Shown piece by piece: positions 49,613 to 58,660 of a DNA stretch of 64,000 bases; position 1 is the first letter of the stretch; each line of letters starts with the position of its first letter. The notes beneath the pieces are model-generated. The model saw only the letters and a program-made list of their open reading frames with translations. It did no database searches and was not told the DNA's origin. Origin of the DNA: Tous-C4FEB sp044356555 (GTDB lineage Bacteria > Verrucomicrobiota > Verrucomicrobiia > Opitutales > Opitutaceae); assembly GCA_044356555.1 (NCBI GenBank), contig JBIKWB010000008.1, forward strand, positions 106,476 to 170,475. The letters are read 5' to 3'. The position numbers were made by a program, and so were the translations under genes.

Positions 49613-50967
49613 ACGGTCTCGGCGAACATCTGAAACTGTCGGTGCGGTTGCATTTTCGAAACACGCTGGCGCTGATCTATGGGTATTTGTTTCCGCTGAT
49701 CTTCCTCGTGGCGTTTTGGGTGCTCTACCGGCACGAAAAAGTCCCGCTGCTCCGGCACATGGGCGAACTGCTCACGGTCAGCGTGCTCGGCGGCGCGTGC
49801 TTCGGGTTGCCGACGTCGATGGTGAGCGAGCGCGAGCGGGGCGTGTGGCGGCGTTACCGGCTCACACCCTTGCCGACGTGGGCCTTTGTTGTGAGCACCG
49901 CGGTGGCGCGTTACCTGATCGTTCTCAGTGCGGGGTTGCTGCAACTCGGCCTCGCGCTCGCCGTGGGCATGACCCTGCCGGAGCATCCGTTCGGGCTCTT
50001 CGTCGCGTTTACCTTTGTCGCGTTTGCGTTGATCGGGCTCGGGCTGGTGATCGCGACTTTGGCGGACAACGTGCCCGCCGTGCAGGCGCTCGGGCAGTGT
50101 ATTTTTCTGCCGATGCTGATCATCGGCGGGGTCGCGGTCCAACTCGCCAGCCTGCCAACCTGGGCGCAGCAGCTCTCCGCCTTTTTCCCGGGGCGCTACG
50201 CCGTCGAGGCGATTCAGGCGTGCGTGACCGGTGACGGACTCGCCGCGGCCCGATTCAGCCTGCCGGCGCTCGCGCTCATCGGCGTCGCGGGGTGCATCGC
50301 CGGCACGAAGCTGTTCCGCTGGGACTCGGCGCAGCGCTTTGCGACCCGCAGCGGCAAGCTCTGGCTGATTCCGGTCTTCGCGGCGTGGGCGGCGGTCGGT
50401 GTGCTCGCCGAATGGCAGGCGCGGGTCTCGGCGCGCGTCGCGGCCGAAATGGCGGCGGCGATCGCCGTGGCGCCGGTCTCAAAAGAAAAGCCGTGGCTCG
50501 CTCTCACGTCGAAAGATGTGGCGCAGCTCAATTTCCGCGTGCCGTCGGATTACGGCGTCGTCGCGCCCTACGCCGCGCCGGATGACGAAGCGACGGATTA
50601 CACCAAGGATGAGTTGGACAACGTGCGCCGCGAGCTGCCGACCTGGCGGCCCGGGCTGCGGGGCGACGACGTGCAACGGGTGCGCAACCTCCTCTGCGTC
50701 GCGGCCGTGCCGGATGCGATTCAGATGCCGGTCGAGCGCTACTTGCCGCCGGTCGTGCTGCAGCATTTGGAAGACACTTATCCGCGTGATCAGCTTATCA
50801 AAATTCTCACGTGGATCGTGCTGCATCCGGATGACGGCACGGTCGTGGACAACATCGAGGCGCTCGGCGTACAGGGTTCGGCGGGCGATCCTTTCGTCGT
50901 ACGCGAACGGTCTTATCTCTACGCTCTCAAGTTCATTATCCGACTGACCGGTCGTGACCGGCGCTGA
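49609..50967 (+). CDS. ABC-2-type permease with a C-terminal soluble extension
   Basis: Membrane protein of 452 residues. The first 300 residues have the ABC-2 pattern (about six helices, GLPTSMVSERERGVWRRYRL on the cytoplasmic side). A hydrophobic stretch (LWLIPVFAAWAAVGVLAEWQ) leads to a soluble tail of about 160 residues with DDEATDYTKDELDNVRRELP and YLPPVVLQHLEDTYPRDQL. This tail is not usual for ABC-2 permeases. It may be a regulatory domain. Start at ATG 49609; the longer open frame is a shadow of the ATPase gene. Confidence 0.82.
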   Translation: MNGLGEHLKLSVRLHFRNTLALIYGYLFPLIFLVAFWVLYRHEKVPLLRHMGELLTVSVLGGACFGLPTSMVSERERGVWRRYRLTPLPTWAFVVSTAVARYLIVLSAGLLQLGLALAVGMTLPEHPFGLFVAFTFVAFALIGLGLVIATLADNVPAVQALGQCIFLPMLIIGGVAVQLASLPTWAQQLSAFFPGRYAVEAIQACVTGDGLAAARFSLPALALIGVAGCIAGTKLFRWDSAQRFATRSGKLWLIPVFAAWAAVGVLAEWQARVSARVAAEMAAAIAVAPVSKEKPWLALTSKDVAQLNFRVPSDYGVVAPYAAPDDEATDYTKDELDNVRRELPTWRPGLRGDDVQRVRNLLCVAAVPDAIQMPVERYLPPVVLQHLEDTYPRDQLIKILTWIVLHPDDGTVVDNIEALGVQGSAGDPFVVRERSYLYALKFIIRLTGRDRR

Positions 50968-50974
50968 TGTCAGA

Positions 50975-51610
50975 ATGAAGCCGCCCTCGATCCAGACCGT
51001 AAAAACCAGCCTCTTCGTCGCGTTCATTATGGCGCTGGTGTGCGTCCCGTTCGTGATTTTTGGCGAGGCGTTTGCGTTGCCTTTGTTGGAGTCGCAGCAG
51101 CACCGCACGGCCGGGTTGACCGGGATCGCGATCATGATGCTCGCGGCCGACTCGGTGGCTCCGGTGCCGGCGACGCTGGTGATTATGTATCTCGCGGCCA
51201 AGGGCGGAGTCGTGGCGGGGATCGTGGGCGGCACGCTCGGGCTCTCGGCGGGAGTCTTGGCCGCCGCGTGGTTTGGTCGCACGGCGGTCGGACGGATTGC
51301 GCCCAAATTCTTCCCGGAAGCCGAGCTCACGAAGCTGCGCGAAGCCTTGCAAAGCCGGTTGGCCCTCACGTTGGCGTGTCTGCGCAGCGTGCCGGTGTTG
51401 GCTGAGACTTCAGTAATTCTCGCGGCGGCCACCGGGGTGCCGGTGAAGAAAATATTTTTGGCGACGCTGGGGCCGAACTTGGTGGTCGCCGTGATCTACT
51501 CCGTGTCGGCCGACGATTCGGCGACCACCGCCGCGATCACTTTCATCGGCACCATCGCTGCTTCATGGGTGCTTTGGCGTTGGCTAGGCCGGGAAAAACG
51601 GCCGGACTGA
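50975..51610 (+). CDS. VTT-domain (DedA/TVP38-type) membrane protein
   Basis: Protein of 211 residues with four to five hydrophobic segments. LESQQHRTAGLTGIAIMMLA, APVPATLVIMYLAAKGGVVA and GIVGGTLGLSAGVLAAAWFG, with FFPEAELTKLREALQSR, fit VTT/SNARE-associated proteins, some of which are lipid scramblases or undecaprenyl-phosphate carriers. Start ATG 50975, seven bases after the permease gene, so probably co-transcribed. Confidence 0.7.
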   Translation: MKPPSIQTVKTSLFVAFIMALVCVPFVIFGEAFALPLLESQQHRTAGLTGIAIMMLAADSVAPVPATLVIMYLAAKGGVVAGIVGGTLGLSAGVLAAAWFGRTAVGRIAPKFFPEAELTKLREALQSRLALTLACLRSVPVLAETSVILAAATGVPVKKIFLATLGPNLVVAVIYSVSADDSATTAAITFIGTIAASWVLWRWLGREKRPD

Positions 51611-51630
51611 TTTTTTTGTAACCCTTACCC

Positions 51631-52467
51631 ATGGCACCGGCCGCATCCTTTCGCTCCGCCATCACGATCTCCCTCGTTCCTGAGAGCCGGGGCGGCCCGT
51701 TTGTTTATACGGATGGACTCGCGGCCGGTTGTGCGGAGGCAGCCCGGCTCGGTTACGACGCGGTGGAGATTTTTCCTCCGTCGGCCGCCGCGCTGGATCG
51801 GACGCTGCTGCGTGGATTGCTTGGAGAACATCGCCTTCGCGTGGCGGCGGTCGGCACCGGGGCCGGCTGGGTCGTGCAGAAATTGATGCTGACGCACGCC
51901 GACCCGGCGATCCGGGAGCGTGCCCGCGAGTTTATCCGCGCGATCATCGAGTTGGCCGGCCAGTTCGGTGCACCGGCGATCATCGGTTCCATGCAAGGCC
52001 GTTGGGAAGGAACCGTCACGCGGGAGCAAGCGTTGGCGTGGCTCGCGGAAGCACTCGAAGACCTGGGCGAGGCCGCGGCACGGCACCGCGTGCCGCTGCT
52101 CTACGAGCCGCTCAACCGCTACGAGACGAATCTGTTCAACCGCCTCGGTGATACGGCGCGTTGGCTGCGGACCTTGCGCACGAAAAACGTCCGGATTCTC
52201 GCCGACCTGTTCCACATGAACATCGAAGAAGCCGACGCGGCCGCGGCCTTGCGCGAGGCGGGGCCGATCGTGGGGCACGTGCACTTCGCCGACTCCAACC
52301 GCCGCGCCATCGGGCTGGGGCATACCGCGATCGAGCCGATCATCGCGGCGCTGCGGGAAATCGACTACTCCGGGTATCTTTCGGCGGAAATTTTACCTTT
52401 GCCGGACGCGGCGACGGCCGCCCGTCAAACCATGGAGTCGTTTCGCCGCGCGCTCACCTTCTGCTGA
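51631..52467 (+). CDS. TIM-barrel sugar isomerase/epimerase-like protein
   Basis: Xylose-isomerase-like TIM barrel of 278 residues. Metal-site strands are LLYEPLNRYETNLFNR, RILADLFHMNIEEADAA, GHVHFADSNRRAIGLGH and YSGYLSAEILPL. These match D-tagatose 3-epimerase/hydroxypyruvate isomerase relatives. It is the first of four genes for sugar breakdown, with RbsD/FucU-type, aldo/keto reductase and alcohol dehydrogenase genes following. Confidence 0.82.
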   Translation: MAPAASFRSAITISLVPESRGGPFVYTDGLAAGCAEAARLGYDAVEIFPPSAAALDRTLLRGLLGEHRLRVAAVGTGAGWVVQKLMLTHADPAIRERAREFIRAIIELAGQFGAPAIIGSMQGRWEGTVTREQALAWLAEALEDLGEAAARHRVPLLYEPLNRYETNLFNRLGDTARWLRTLRTKNVRILADLFHMNIEEADAAAALREAGPIVGHVHFADSNRRAIGLGHTAIEPIIAALREIDYSGYLSAEILPLPDAATAARQTMESFRRALTFC

Positions 52468-52470
52468 TCC

Positions 52471-52917
52471 ATGCTCAAAACCTCGCTCATTCACCCCGAG
52501 ATCCTGCGCATCATCGCGCGCGCCGGACATCACTCGAAGATCCTTATCGCCGACGGCAACTACCCGGCGTCCACGAAGCGCGGGCCCAACGCCGAACTGG
52601 TGTGTCTCAATCTCGCCCCGGGCGTGCTCACGGTGGCGCAGGTGTTGCGGGCGCTGCTCAGCGCGGTGCCGGTTGACCATGTGAACACCATGGGCATTCC
52701 GCCCGACGATCCCTACGCCCAGCAAGGCGAACCGCCCGTTTGGAACGAGTTCCGCGCGGTCATCGCCGAGTCCGGTTCGGCCTTGAAACTGGAGCCGATT
52801 CTCAAGTGGGATTTCTACAAGCACGTCGAGAGCCCGGACCATGTGCTCACGATCCAGACGGCCGACCAGGCCCTTTGGGGCAATGTGCTCCTCACGATGG
52901 GCTGCCGTACCGCCTGA
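52471..52917 (+). CDS. RbsD/FucU-family sugar mutarotase
   Basis: Protein of 148 residues with LIHPEILRIIARAGHHSKIL and ADGNYPASTKRG, the family's catalytic histidine/aspartate region, and WDFYKHVESPDHVLTIQTAD near the end. FucU interconverts anomers of L-fucose and RbsD those of ribose. It starts three bases after the TIM-barrel gene. Confidence 0.85.
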   Translation: MLKTSLIHPEILRIIARAGHHSKILIADGNYPASTKRGPNAELVCLNLAPGVLTVAQVLRALLSAVPVDHVNTMGIPPDDPYAQQGEPPVWNEFRAVIAESGSALKLEPILKWDFYKHVESPDHVLTIQTADQALWGNVLLTMGCRTA

Positions 52918-52920
52918 GGC

Positions 52921-52934
52921 GCGGGCAAGCCCGC
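52921..52934. repeat. Short perfect palindrome (REP-like)
   Basis: GCGGGC AA GCCCGC, in the gap between the mutarotase and reductase genes. A very similar hairpin is at 53925-53938, behind the reductase gene. They may be REP units or weak attenuators. Confidence 0.5.
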
Positions 52935-52972
52935 AGCCTACTTTTAAACGTCATCATCAACCGTTCGTACCC

Positions 52973-53905
52973 ATGCAAACTCGCCGTCTCGGTCAGACCG
53001 ATCTTCACCTTCCTGTGCTTAGTTTTGGCGCCAGCTCTCTTGGAGCTGAGTTTCGCAGTGTTACGCTGGAAGAGGCCCTGGGGAGCGTGCGCGTCGCGCT
53101 GGAATGCGGCCTCAACCTCATCGACACCTCGCCGTTTTACGGCCGAGGGATGAGCGAGGTCCTGCTCGGCATCGCCCTCAAAGGCGTGCCGCGCGAAAGC
53201 TACACCCTCTGCACGAAACTCGGTCGCTACGATCTCGAGCACTTTGATTTTTCCGCGAAGCGCGTCGCGGAGAGCATCGATGTTTCGCTGCACCGGCTCG
53301 GCACGGATCACCTCGATATCATTCTGTGCCACGACATCGAGTTCGTGCCGATGCAGCAGATCGTGGACGAGACGTTGCCCGCTCTCCGCAAAATCCAAAA
53401 AGCCGGCAAGGCGCGCTACATCGGTTTCAGCGGCTACCCGATGAAGATTTTCAAGTTCATCATCGATCAGGCCCCGGTGGACTGCGTGCTGAGTTACAAC
53501 CAATACACGCTGCAAAACACGCGCTTCGCCGACGAGGCCGTGCCCTACCTGAAGGCCAAGGGCGTGGGCGTCATGAACGCCGGTCCGTTTAGCGCGCGCC
53601 TGCTGACGAATGCGCCGTTGCCCGCCTGGCTGAAAGAGCCCGAGGCCGTGAAGGCCGCTGCCCGCGCCGCCGCCGCCCATTGCGCCGCGAAAGGCGTGGA
53701 TATCGCCAAGCTCGCCCTGCAATTTTCGCTCGCGCATCCCGACATCGCCACGACGGTTTCCGGCAGCGCGAATCCGACGAATATCCGCAACTGGGCCAAG
53801 TGGGCCGCCGAGCCGATTGATGAGCAGTTGCTCGCCGAGGTGCAGGCGATTTTTGCGCCGGTCAAGAATCTCGGGCACACCGAGGGCCTCCCGGAAAATA
53901 ATTAA
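52973..53905 (+). CDS. Aldo/keto reductase (fucose/galactose dehydrogenase-like)
   Basis: NAD(P)-dependent reductase of 310 residues. Catalytic residues are seen in LIDTSPFYGRGMSEVLLG (Asp, Tyr), LCTKLGRYDL (Lys) and IILCHDIEF (His). The length and start RRLGQTDLHLPVLSFGAS are close to L-galactose and L-fucose dehydrogenases. In this cluster it probably oxidises a free deoxy-sugar to its lactone. Confidence 0.82.
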   Translation: MQTRRLGQTDLHLPVLSFGASSLGAEFRSVTLEEALGSVRVALECGLNLIDTSPFYGRGMSEVLLGIALKGVPRESYTLCTKLGRYDLEHFDFSAKRVAESIDVSLHRLGTDHLDIILCHDIEFVPMQQIVDETLPALRKIQKAGKARYIGFSGYPMKIFKFIIDQAPVDCVLSYNQYTLQNTRFADEAVPYLKAKGVGVMNAGPFSARLLTNAPLPAWLKEPEAVKAAARAAAAHCAAKGVDIAKLALQFSLAHPDIATTVSGSANPTNIRNWAKWAAEPIDEQLLAEVQAIFAPVKNLGHTEGLPENN

Positions 53906-53924
53906 GGCTGATTCAAATGGTGGA

Positions 53925-53938
53925 GCCCGCTGGCGGGC
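53925..53938. repeat. Short perfect palindrome (REP-like)
   Basis: GCCCGC TG GCGGGC within the 107-base gap behind the aldo/keto reductase gene; same arms as the palindrome at 52921-52934, in the opposite order. Confidence 0.5.
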
Positions 53939-54012
53939 GATTCCGAGACCAAGCCTACCTCAAACCAGCGCCCGCAACCGGCTCCGACCGCACGATTTCC
54001 AGCCACGTCCCC

Positions 54013-55041
54013 ATGAAAGCCATCCAGCTCGAAAAACCGCAGACTTTTCACGCCATCGATATCGCCGAGCCGGCTGCGCCGGGGCCTGGCGAGGCGCTCC
54101 TCCGCATCCACCGCGTCGGCATCTGCGGCACGGACCTCGGCGGGTTTCTCGGCAAGATGCCGTTTTACTCCTATCCGCGTATTCCGGGGCACGAACTCGG
54201 CGTCGAGGTGCTGGCGGTCGGGGCGGGTGTGACCAACGTCGCGGTCGGCGACCGCTGCTCGGTCGAGCCGTATCTGAACTGCCAAAAATGTTACTCGTGC
54301 CGGCGAGGACTGACCAATTGTTGCGCGACGAACCAGACCCTCGGCGTCATGTGTGACGGCGGCCTCTGTGAGCGCATGTTGCTGCCCGCACGAAAACTCC
54401 ATGTCTCTCGCAAACTCAGCTACGATCAACTCGCCCTAGTCGAGACGCTTGCCATCGGCTGCCACGCGGTGGATCGGGCGCGGGTCAAGGCGGGCGACCA
54501 TGTGCTCATCATCGGCGCGGGCCCGATCGGTCTGTCGGCGGTCGAGTTTGTGAAGGTCGCCGGTGCGACCTGCATCGTGCTCGATATGAACGAAGGGCGC
54601 CTCGCGTTTTGCAAAGAGCGCCTCGGCGTGCATCACACCATTGCGGCCAAGGGCGATGGCTCCGAGATCGCCGCGCTTGAAGCGATCACGAATGGCCAAT
54701 TGGCGGACGTCGTGATCGACGCGACCGGCAGCAATAAGTCGATGAGCCACGCGCTCAACTACTGTGCGTTCGGCGGGACGCTGGTTTACGTCGGCATCAC
54801 GCAACAGGAAATTTCCTTTTTACAGGCGCCGGCGCTCCATCGGCGCGAACTCACGATTATGGGTTCACGCAACGCGCTCGCCCGCGACTTCGCGCGCATC
54901 ATTGCCCTGATCGAAGACGGTTCCATCGACACCGGTCCATGGATCACGCACCGCGCCAACGTCGATGACATGATCGCCGCCTTCCCCTCATGGCTGAAGC
55001 CGGAGAACGGCGTGATCAAGGCGATGGTCGCGCTCACGTAG
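54013..55041 (+). CDS. Zinc-dependent MDR alcohol/polyol dehydrogenase
   Basis: Dehydrogenase of 342 residues from ATG 54013. The catalytic zinc ligands are in GICGTDLGGF and PGHELG, the structural zinc cysteines in CQKCYSCRRGLTNC, and the NAD site is LIIGAGPIGLSAVEF. The family oxidises polyols and sugar acids, and it fits as a later step of the fucose-type route. The 83-105-base gap to the next, convergent gene holds no obvious terminator. Confidence 0.85.
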   Translation: MKAIQLEKPQTFHAIDIAEPAAPGPGEALLRIHRVGICGTDLGGFLGKMPFYSYPRIPGHELGVEVLAVGAGVTNVAVGDRCSVEPYLNCQKCYSCRRGLTNCCATNQTLGVMCDGGLCERMLLPARKLHVSRKLSYDQLALVETLAIGCHAVDRARVKAGDHVLIIGAGPIGLSAVEFVKVAGATCIVLDMNEGRLAFCKERLGVHHTIAAKGDGSEIAALEAITNGQLADVVIDATGSNKSMSHALNYCAFGGTLVYVGITQQEISFLQAPALHRRELTIMGSRNALARDFARIIALIEDGSIDTGPWITHRANVDDMIAAFPSWLKPENGVIKAMVALT

Positions 55042-55146
55042 CCGGGAACACGCGGAATGGCGGGTCTTGAGTGACGGCAACGACCGTGGGCGCGGCGTCG
55101 AAAAGTTCACCGCCGCTTAGTTTGTCGGCGCTCGGTCATAGGGGCG

Positions 55147-56946
55147 TCAGTCCACCGGCGTGATGACAACGTCGTCGACGAGGAAACTGGCGAGCGGTAC
55201 TTTGGAATCGGCGTCCGGCAGATCGCGGCCGCCGAAGCCGCGGTCGCGCCAAGCGCCGGTGCGGAAAGAGAGACGTTCGACCGTCGCGACGGGATCGGTG
55301 AAGAACGCCGGGCGGGGTAACGGGGATTTGCCGTCGATCAGGACGGCGCAGCGGTCGGCATTGGGATCACGCGGGATCTCGAGTTCGAATCTGATCCAGT
55401 GGTTGGCCTGATAAGGACCGGCGTCCATCCATTGGCCCTCGTGGCAGGCCCAGAGATGGCCGTCTTCGCCGAGGGCGAGGCGGACGGGGCGGGCGCCGCC
55501 TGCGTCGAGCAGGTCGATTTCGAAGCGGGCATTGGTCTGGCGCGCGAAAATCTTGAAGGACACTTTCACGCCATGCGTAGCCGGGAAGACGCGGATGGCC
55601 CGGGCGTAGTCGTAGGGGTCCTCGTCGCGGAACTCGAGGGCGCGATTGGGTTGATCGGTGGTCGCGGCAGCGACCCGGACGGGTGCCCAGAGCGGGCTGT
55701 AGACGTTCCATCCGGCGGGCAACGCGCCGATCGCCGCGGATTCGAAATCGTCGTTGATCGGACCGGTGGCGACGGCCGCGACCGGCGTGGGCACGCGGGC
55801 GACCCAGATGTCCTCTTTGTTGACCGAGTAGGTGAGCCAAAAGGCATGGGCGGCATCGGGCGGAGTGCCGTTGCCCTCGACGATGCCGCGGACGTATTGC
55901 GGGCCGATGTTTTTGAGGTAGCCGACGAAGCGCTGGTCCGGGAGCTCGCCGTGGATCGAGAAAAGATCGGTGAACGTGGCGCTGTCGGCGCTCGTCATGA
56001 TCGCGAGCGGGTAGCGGTTGCGGTTGGTGGGATTGAGAACCAAGCCGTAGCGACCGTCGGCCGTGCGCTGGAGCCAATACTTTGAACCGTTGTTGGGCAT
56101 ATTGCCGGCGAACTGGGTGGGGGTCCACGTCTGGCCACGGTCGGTGGTCGTGGCGACGAGGCGGTTTTTCCAGATACCGAGCACGGAGCCGTCGGGGCGG
56201 GTGACGTAGGAGAGGGCCTTGCCGCGCACGCGGTAAAACCCCGTTTCATCGAGTTGGTCCTCCTCCCACCACTGGGCGGTCATGAGTTTGTTGGCGAGCA
56301 GGGCATCGCACGCGGCGACGAAGCCGCGGTCGGGTGCAGTGGTGTAGAGCGGGTAGGGCGGCTTGAAGCCGGGGAACGCGGACTTGGCGTTGAGGCGGAG
56401 GAAATAAATCGGGCCGAAACTGCCGTCGGGGTTGATCTCGCGCACGACACGCCCGATCCCGGTCCCGTCGTTGGGCGAGGGGGCTTTGCCGTGAAACGCG
56501 AGTGCGAGGAGGCGGCCGTCGGGCGAGACAAAAAATCCCATGCGTTGGTGGGTAATCGTCTTGGTGCCGTCGGCCAGGGCGAACGCCGGGAATATAATCC
56601 GCGGAGGGTCCCAAGAGCGTCCGTCACTTGAGGTCGTCAGCGACGTGGCGGTCGATGGGTCGTGCTCGTTGCGGGCGGCGCTAAGATATTCGAGATAGAA
56701 TCGGCCCCGCCACCACGCGAGCATCGGTTGATGCAGATAAGTGTCGCGGAGAAGATCGGCGTGTTCCGGGGCGGAGCGATTGGCCCGAAAGACCTGAAAG
56801 TTGTGCACGCCGACTGCGGGCCGGAGCCCCCCGTCGGCAGCAGTGGTTGCGGTCTCGGTGCCGACGTAGGCGAGCGGGGGATTCGCGCCGGCCACCCAAG
56901 CCGCGAGGCAATAGACCGCGAGGAGGCGGAAACGAGAGTAGGGCAT
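55147..56946 (-). CDS. Secreted BNR/sialidase-like protein with C-terminal lectin-like domain
   Basis: Exported protein of 599 residues from ATG 56946 (signal LLAVYCLAAWVAGA). Asp-box-like segments TTSSDGRSWDPP and TTTDRGQTWTP mark a sialidase-type propeller in the first 400 residues. From about 410, NDDFESAAIGALPAGWNVYS starts a jelly-roll (concanavalin-like) domain. Probably binds or cleaves a polysaccharide; the sugar is unknown. It is divergent from the next gene. Confidence 0.75.
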   Translation of the reverse strand: MPYSRFRLLAVYCLAAWVAGANPPLAYVGTETATTAADGGLRPAVGVHNFQVFRANRSAPEHADLLRDTYLHQPMLAWWRGRFYLEYLSAARNEHDPSTATSLTTSSDGRSWDPPRIIFPAFALADGTKTITHQRMGFFVSPDGRLLALAFHGKAPSPNDGTGIGRVVREINPDGSFGPIYFLRLNAKSAFPGFKPPYPLYTTAPDRGFVAACDALLANKLMTAQWWEEDQLDETGFYRVRGKALSYVTRPDGSVLGIWKNRLVATTTDRGQTWTPTQFAGNMPNNGSKYWLQRTADGRYGLVLNPTNRNRYPLAIMTSADSATFTDLFSIHGELPDQRFVGYLKNIGPQYVRGIVEGNGTPPDAAHAFWLTYSVNKEDIWVARVPTPVAAVATGPINDDFESAAIGALPAGWNVYSPLWAPVRVAAATTDQPNRALEFRDEDPYDYARAIRVFPATHGVKVSFKIFARQTNARFEIDLLDAGGARPVRLALGEDGHLWACHEGQWMDAGPYQANHWIRFELEIPRDPNADRCAVLIDGKSPLPRPAFFTDPVATVERLSFRTGAWRDRGFGGRDLPDADSKVPLASFLVDDVVITPVD

Positions 56947-57076
56947 AGGAAAGCGCAGGGGAGCGTTAGAGCTAGTGACGGTTAGTTGGGGTGCAACTCC
57001 GCTTCGCGTGGGCCTGCAAAATGAAGTCCGCCGGATGTTGCCTTGGGGAAGGTGCATGGTTGCAGTGCGGGGTTTC

Positions 57077-58660
57077 ATGGACTTCACGGCCTCGCTCATC
57101 CGATGTTTAATCTGCCGGTTTTTCCGGTGCGGGCGCCTTTGGTGGGTCAGCTCGCTGGGGCTGGGATGGGCGCTGGTGGCGGAGCCAACTATGGAGAAGC
57201 CCGCTTTGAGCACCGAGGCGCTGGACCGCTATGTTGCGCGCTTTAACGCGATGGAAAACGAACCGGTTGTTAACCTTGTGCCCAACGCCGAGTCCGCGGC
57301 GTGGCTGCGGGCAAACATTCCCCTCTTCGAATGCCCGTACGCCGACGTGCAGGAGATTTACTATTTCCGCTGGTGGGCGCTGCGCAAGCACCTGCGCCGG
57401 GCGGCGGACACGGGAAATCGCTTTGTTTTTACGGAGTTCATCACCCGTGCGCGCCCGGTGAGCAGCGCGCTGGGGCATCACCTGATGGAGGGGCGTTGGC
57501 TGCGTGATCAGACGCTGCACGACGACTACTTGCTTTACTGGCTGCGGGGGAAGGGCGGGCAACCGCAGGATCATCTGCACCGGTTCTCGCAGTGGCTTCA
57601 GCATGCGCTGTGGTCGCGCTGGTTGGTCACGCAGGATACGGCCACGCTCGTCGGCCTGCTCGACGACCTCGTGAGCGACTACCGCCAGTGGGAAAAAGAG
57701 CAGATGCGCCCCGACGGCCTGTTTTGGCAATTTGATGTGCGGGACGCGATGGAGGAGTCGATCAGCGGCGGGCGTAAGGTCCAGAACGTGCGTCCGACAA
57801 TCAGCGTTTACATGTATGGCAACGCCACCGCGCTGGCTGCCATCGCGCGGTTGGCGGGCCGCGCGGAGTTGGCCGCGGAGTTCGATGCCAAAGCCGCGCA
57901 CCTGCGCCGCCTTGTGCAGGCAACGCTTTGGAATCCGGCGCTCGGCTTCTTCGGCGCGGTGAACGACCAGCTCCAGCCCATCGCGGTGCGGGAGCAGATC
58001 GGTTTCATCCCGTGGTATTTCGGCCTGCCGGAGCCGGGTAAAGGCTACGAGGCGGCGTGGAAACAACTGACCGACGACGCCGGTTTCCGCGCGCCGTGGG
58101 GCATCACCACAGCCGAGCGCCGCCATCCCCGCTTCCGCTCCCATGGGGTCGGCACCTGCGAATGGGACGGCGCCGTCTGGCCCTTCGCCACAGCGCAAAC
58201 ACTCACCGCGCTCGCGAACGTCCTGCGTGACTATCCCCAGGAGATCGTGAACCAACGCGATTGGTTCGACGCGTTCCTCACCTACACGCGGAGCCACGTT
58301 TACGACGGCGTGCCCTACATCGGCGAATATCAGGACGAGACGACCGGACAATGGCTGAAAGGCCGTGATCCGCGCAGTTACTACTACAACCACTCGACCT
58401 ACGCCGACCTGCTCATCACCGGCCTCGTTGGTTTACGCCCGCGCGCTGATAGCGTCGTCGAGGTCGCGCCATTACTGCCCCCGGATACTTGGGCGTGGTT
58501 CTGTCTCGACCGCGTGCGTTACCACGGGCGTGAGCTGACAATTTTGTGGGACCGCGACGGCACCCGCTACGGTCGCGGCGCGGGTTTGCGCGTCTATGCC
58601 GACGGCAAAGAAATCGCCCACGCCGAGAGTCTGCGCCGGGTAACCGGCCAATTACCATGA
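57077..58660 (+). CDS. (alpha/alpha)6-barrel glycoside hydrolase (MGH1/GH63-like)
   Basis: Secreted protein of 527 residues; ATG 57056 would add seven residues. The hydrophobic stretch LWWVSSLGLGWALVAE is the export signal. WQFDVRDAMEESISGGRK, RPTISVYMYGNATALAAIA, GTCEWDGAVWPFATAQTL and YYYNHSTYADLLITGLVGL are the landmarks of the mannosylglycerate-hydrolase-like/GH63 barrel, with acidic residues in the first and third. Coupled to the next gene by ATGA. Confidence 0.78.
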   Translation: MDFTASLIRCLICRFFRCGRLWWVSSLGLGWALVAEPTMEKPALSTEALDRYVARFNAMENEPVVNLVPNAESAAWLRANIPLFECPYADVQEIYYFRWWALRKHLRRAADTGNRFVFTEFITRARPVSSALGHHLMEGRWLRDQTLHDDYLLYWLRGKGGQPQDHLHRFSQWLQHALWSRWLVTQDTATLVGLLDDLVSDYRQWEKEQMRPDGLFWQFDVRDAMEESISGGRKVQNVRPTISVYMYGNATALAAIARLAGRAELAAEFDAKAAHLRRLVQATLWNPALGFFGAVNDQLQPIAVREQIGFIPWYFGLPEPGKGYEAAWKQLTDDAGFRAPWGITTAERRHPRFRSHGVGTCEWDGAVWPFATAQTLTALANVLRDYPQEIVNQRDWFDAFLTYTRSHVYDGVPYIGEYQDETTGQWLKGRDPRSYYYNHSTYADLLITGLVGLRPRADSVVEVAPLLPPDTWAWFCLDRVRYHGRELTILWDRDGTRYGRGAGLRVYADGKEIAHAESLRRVTGQLP

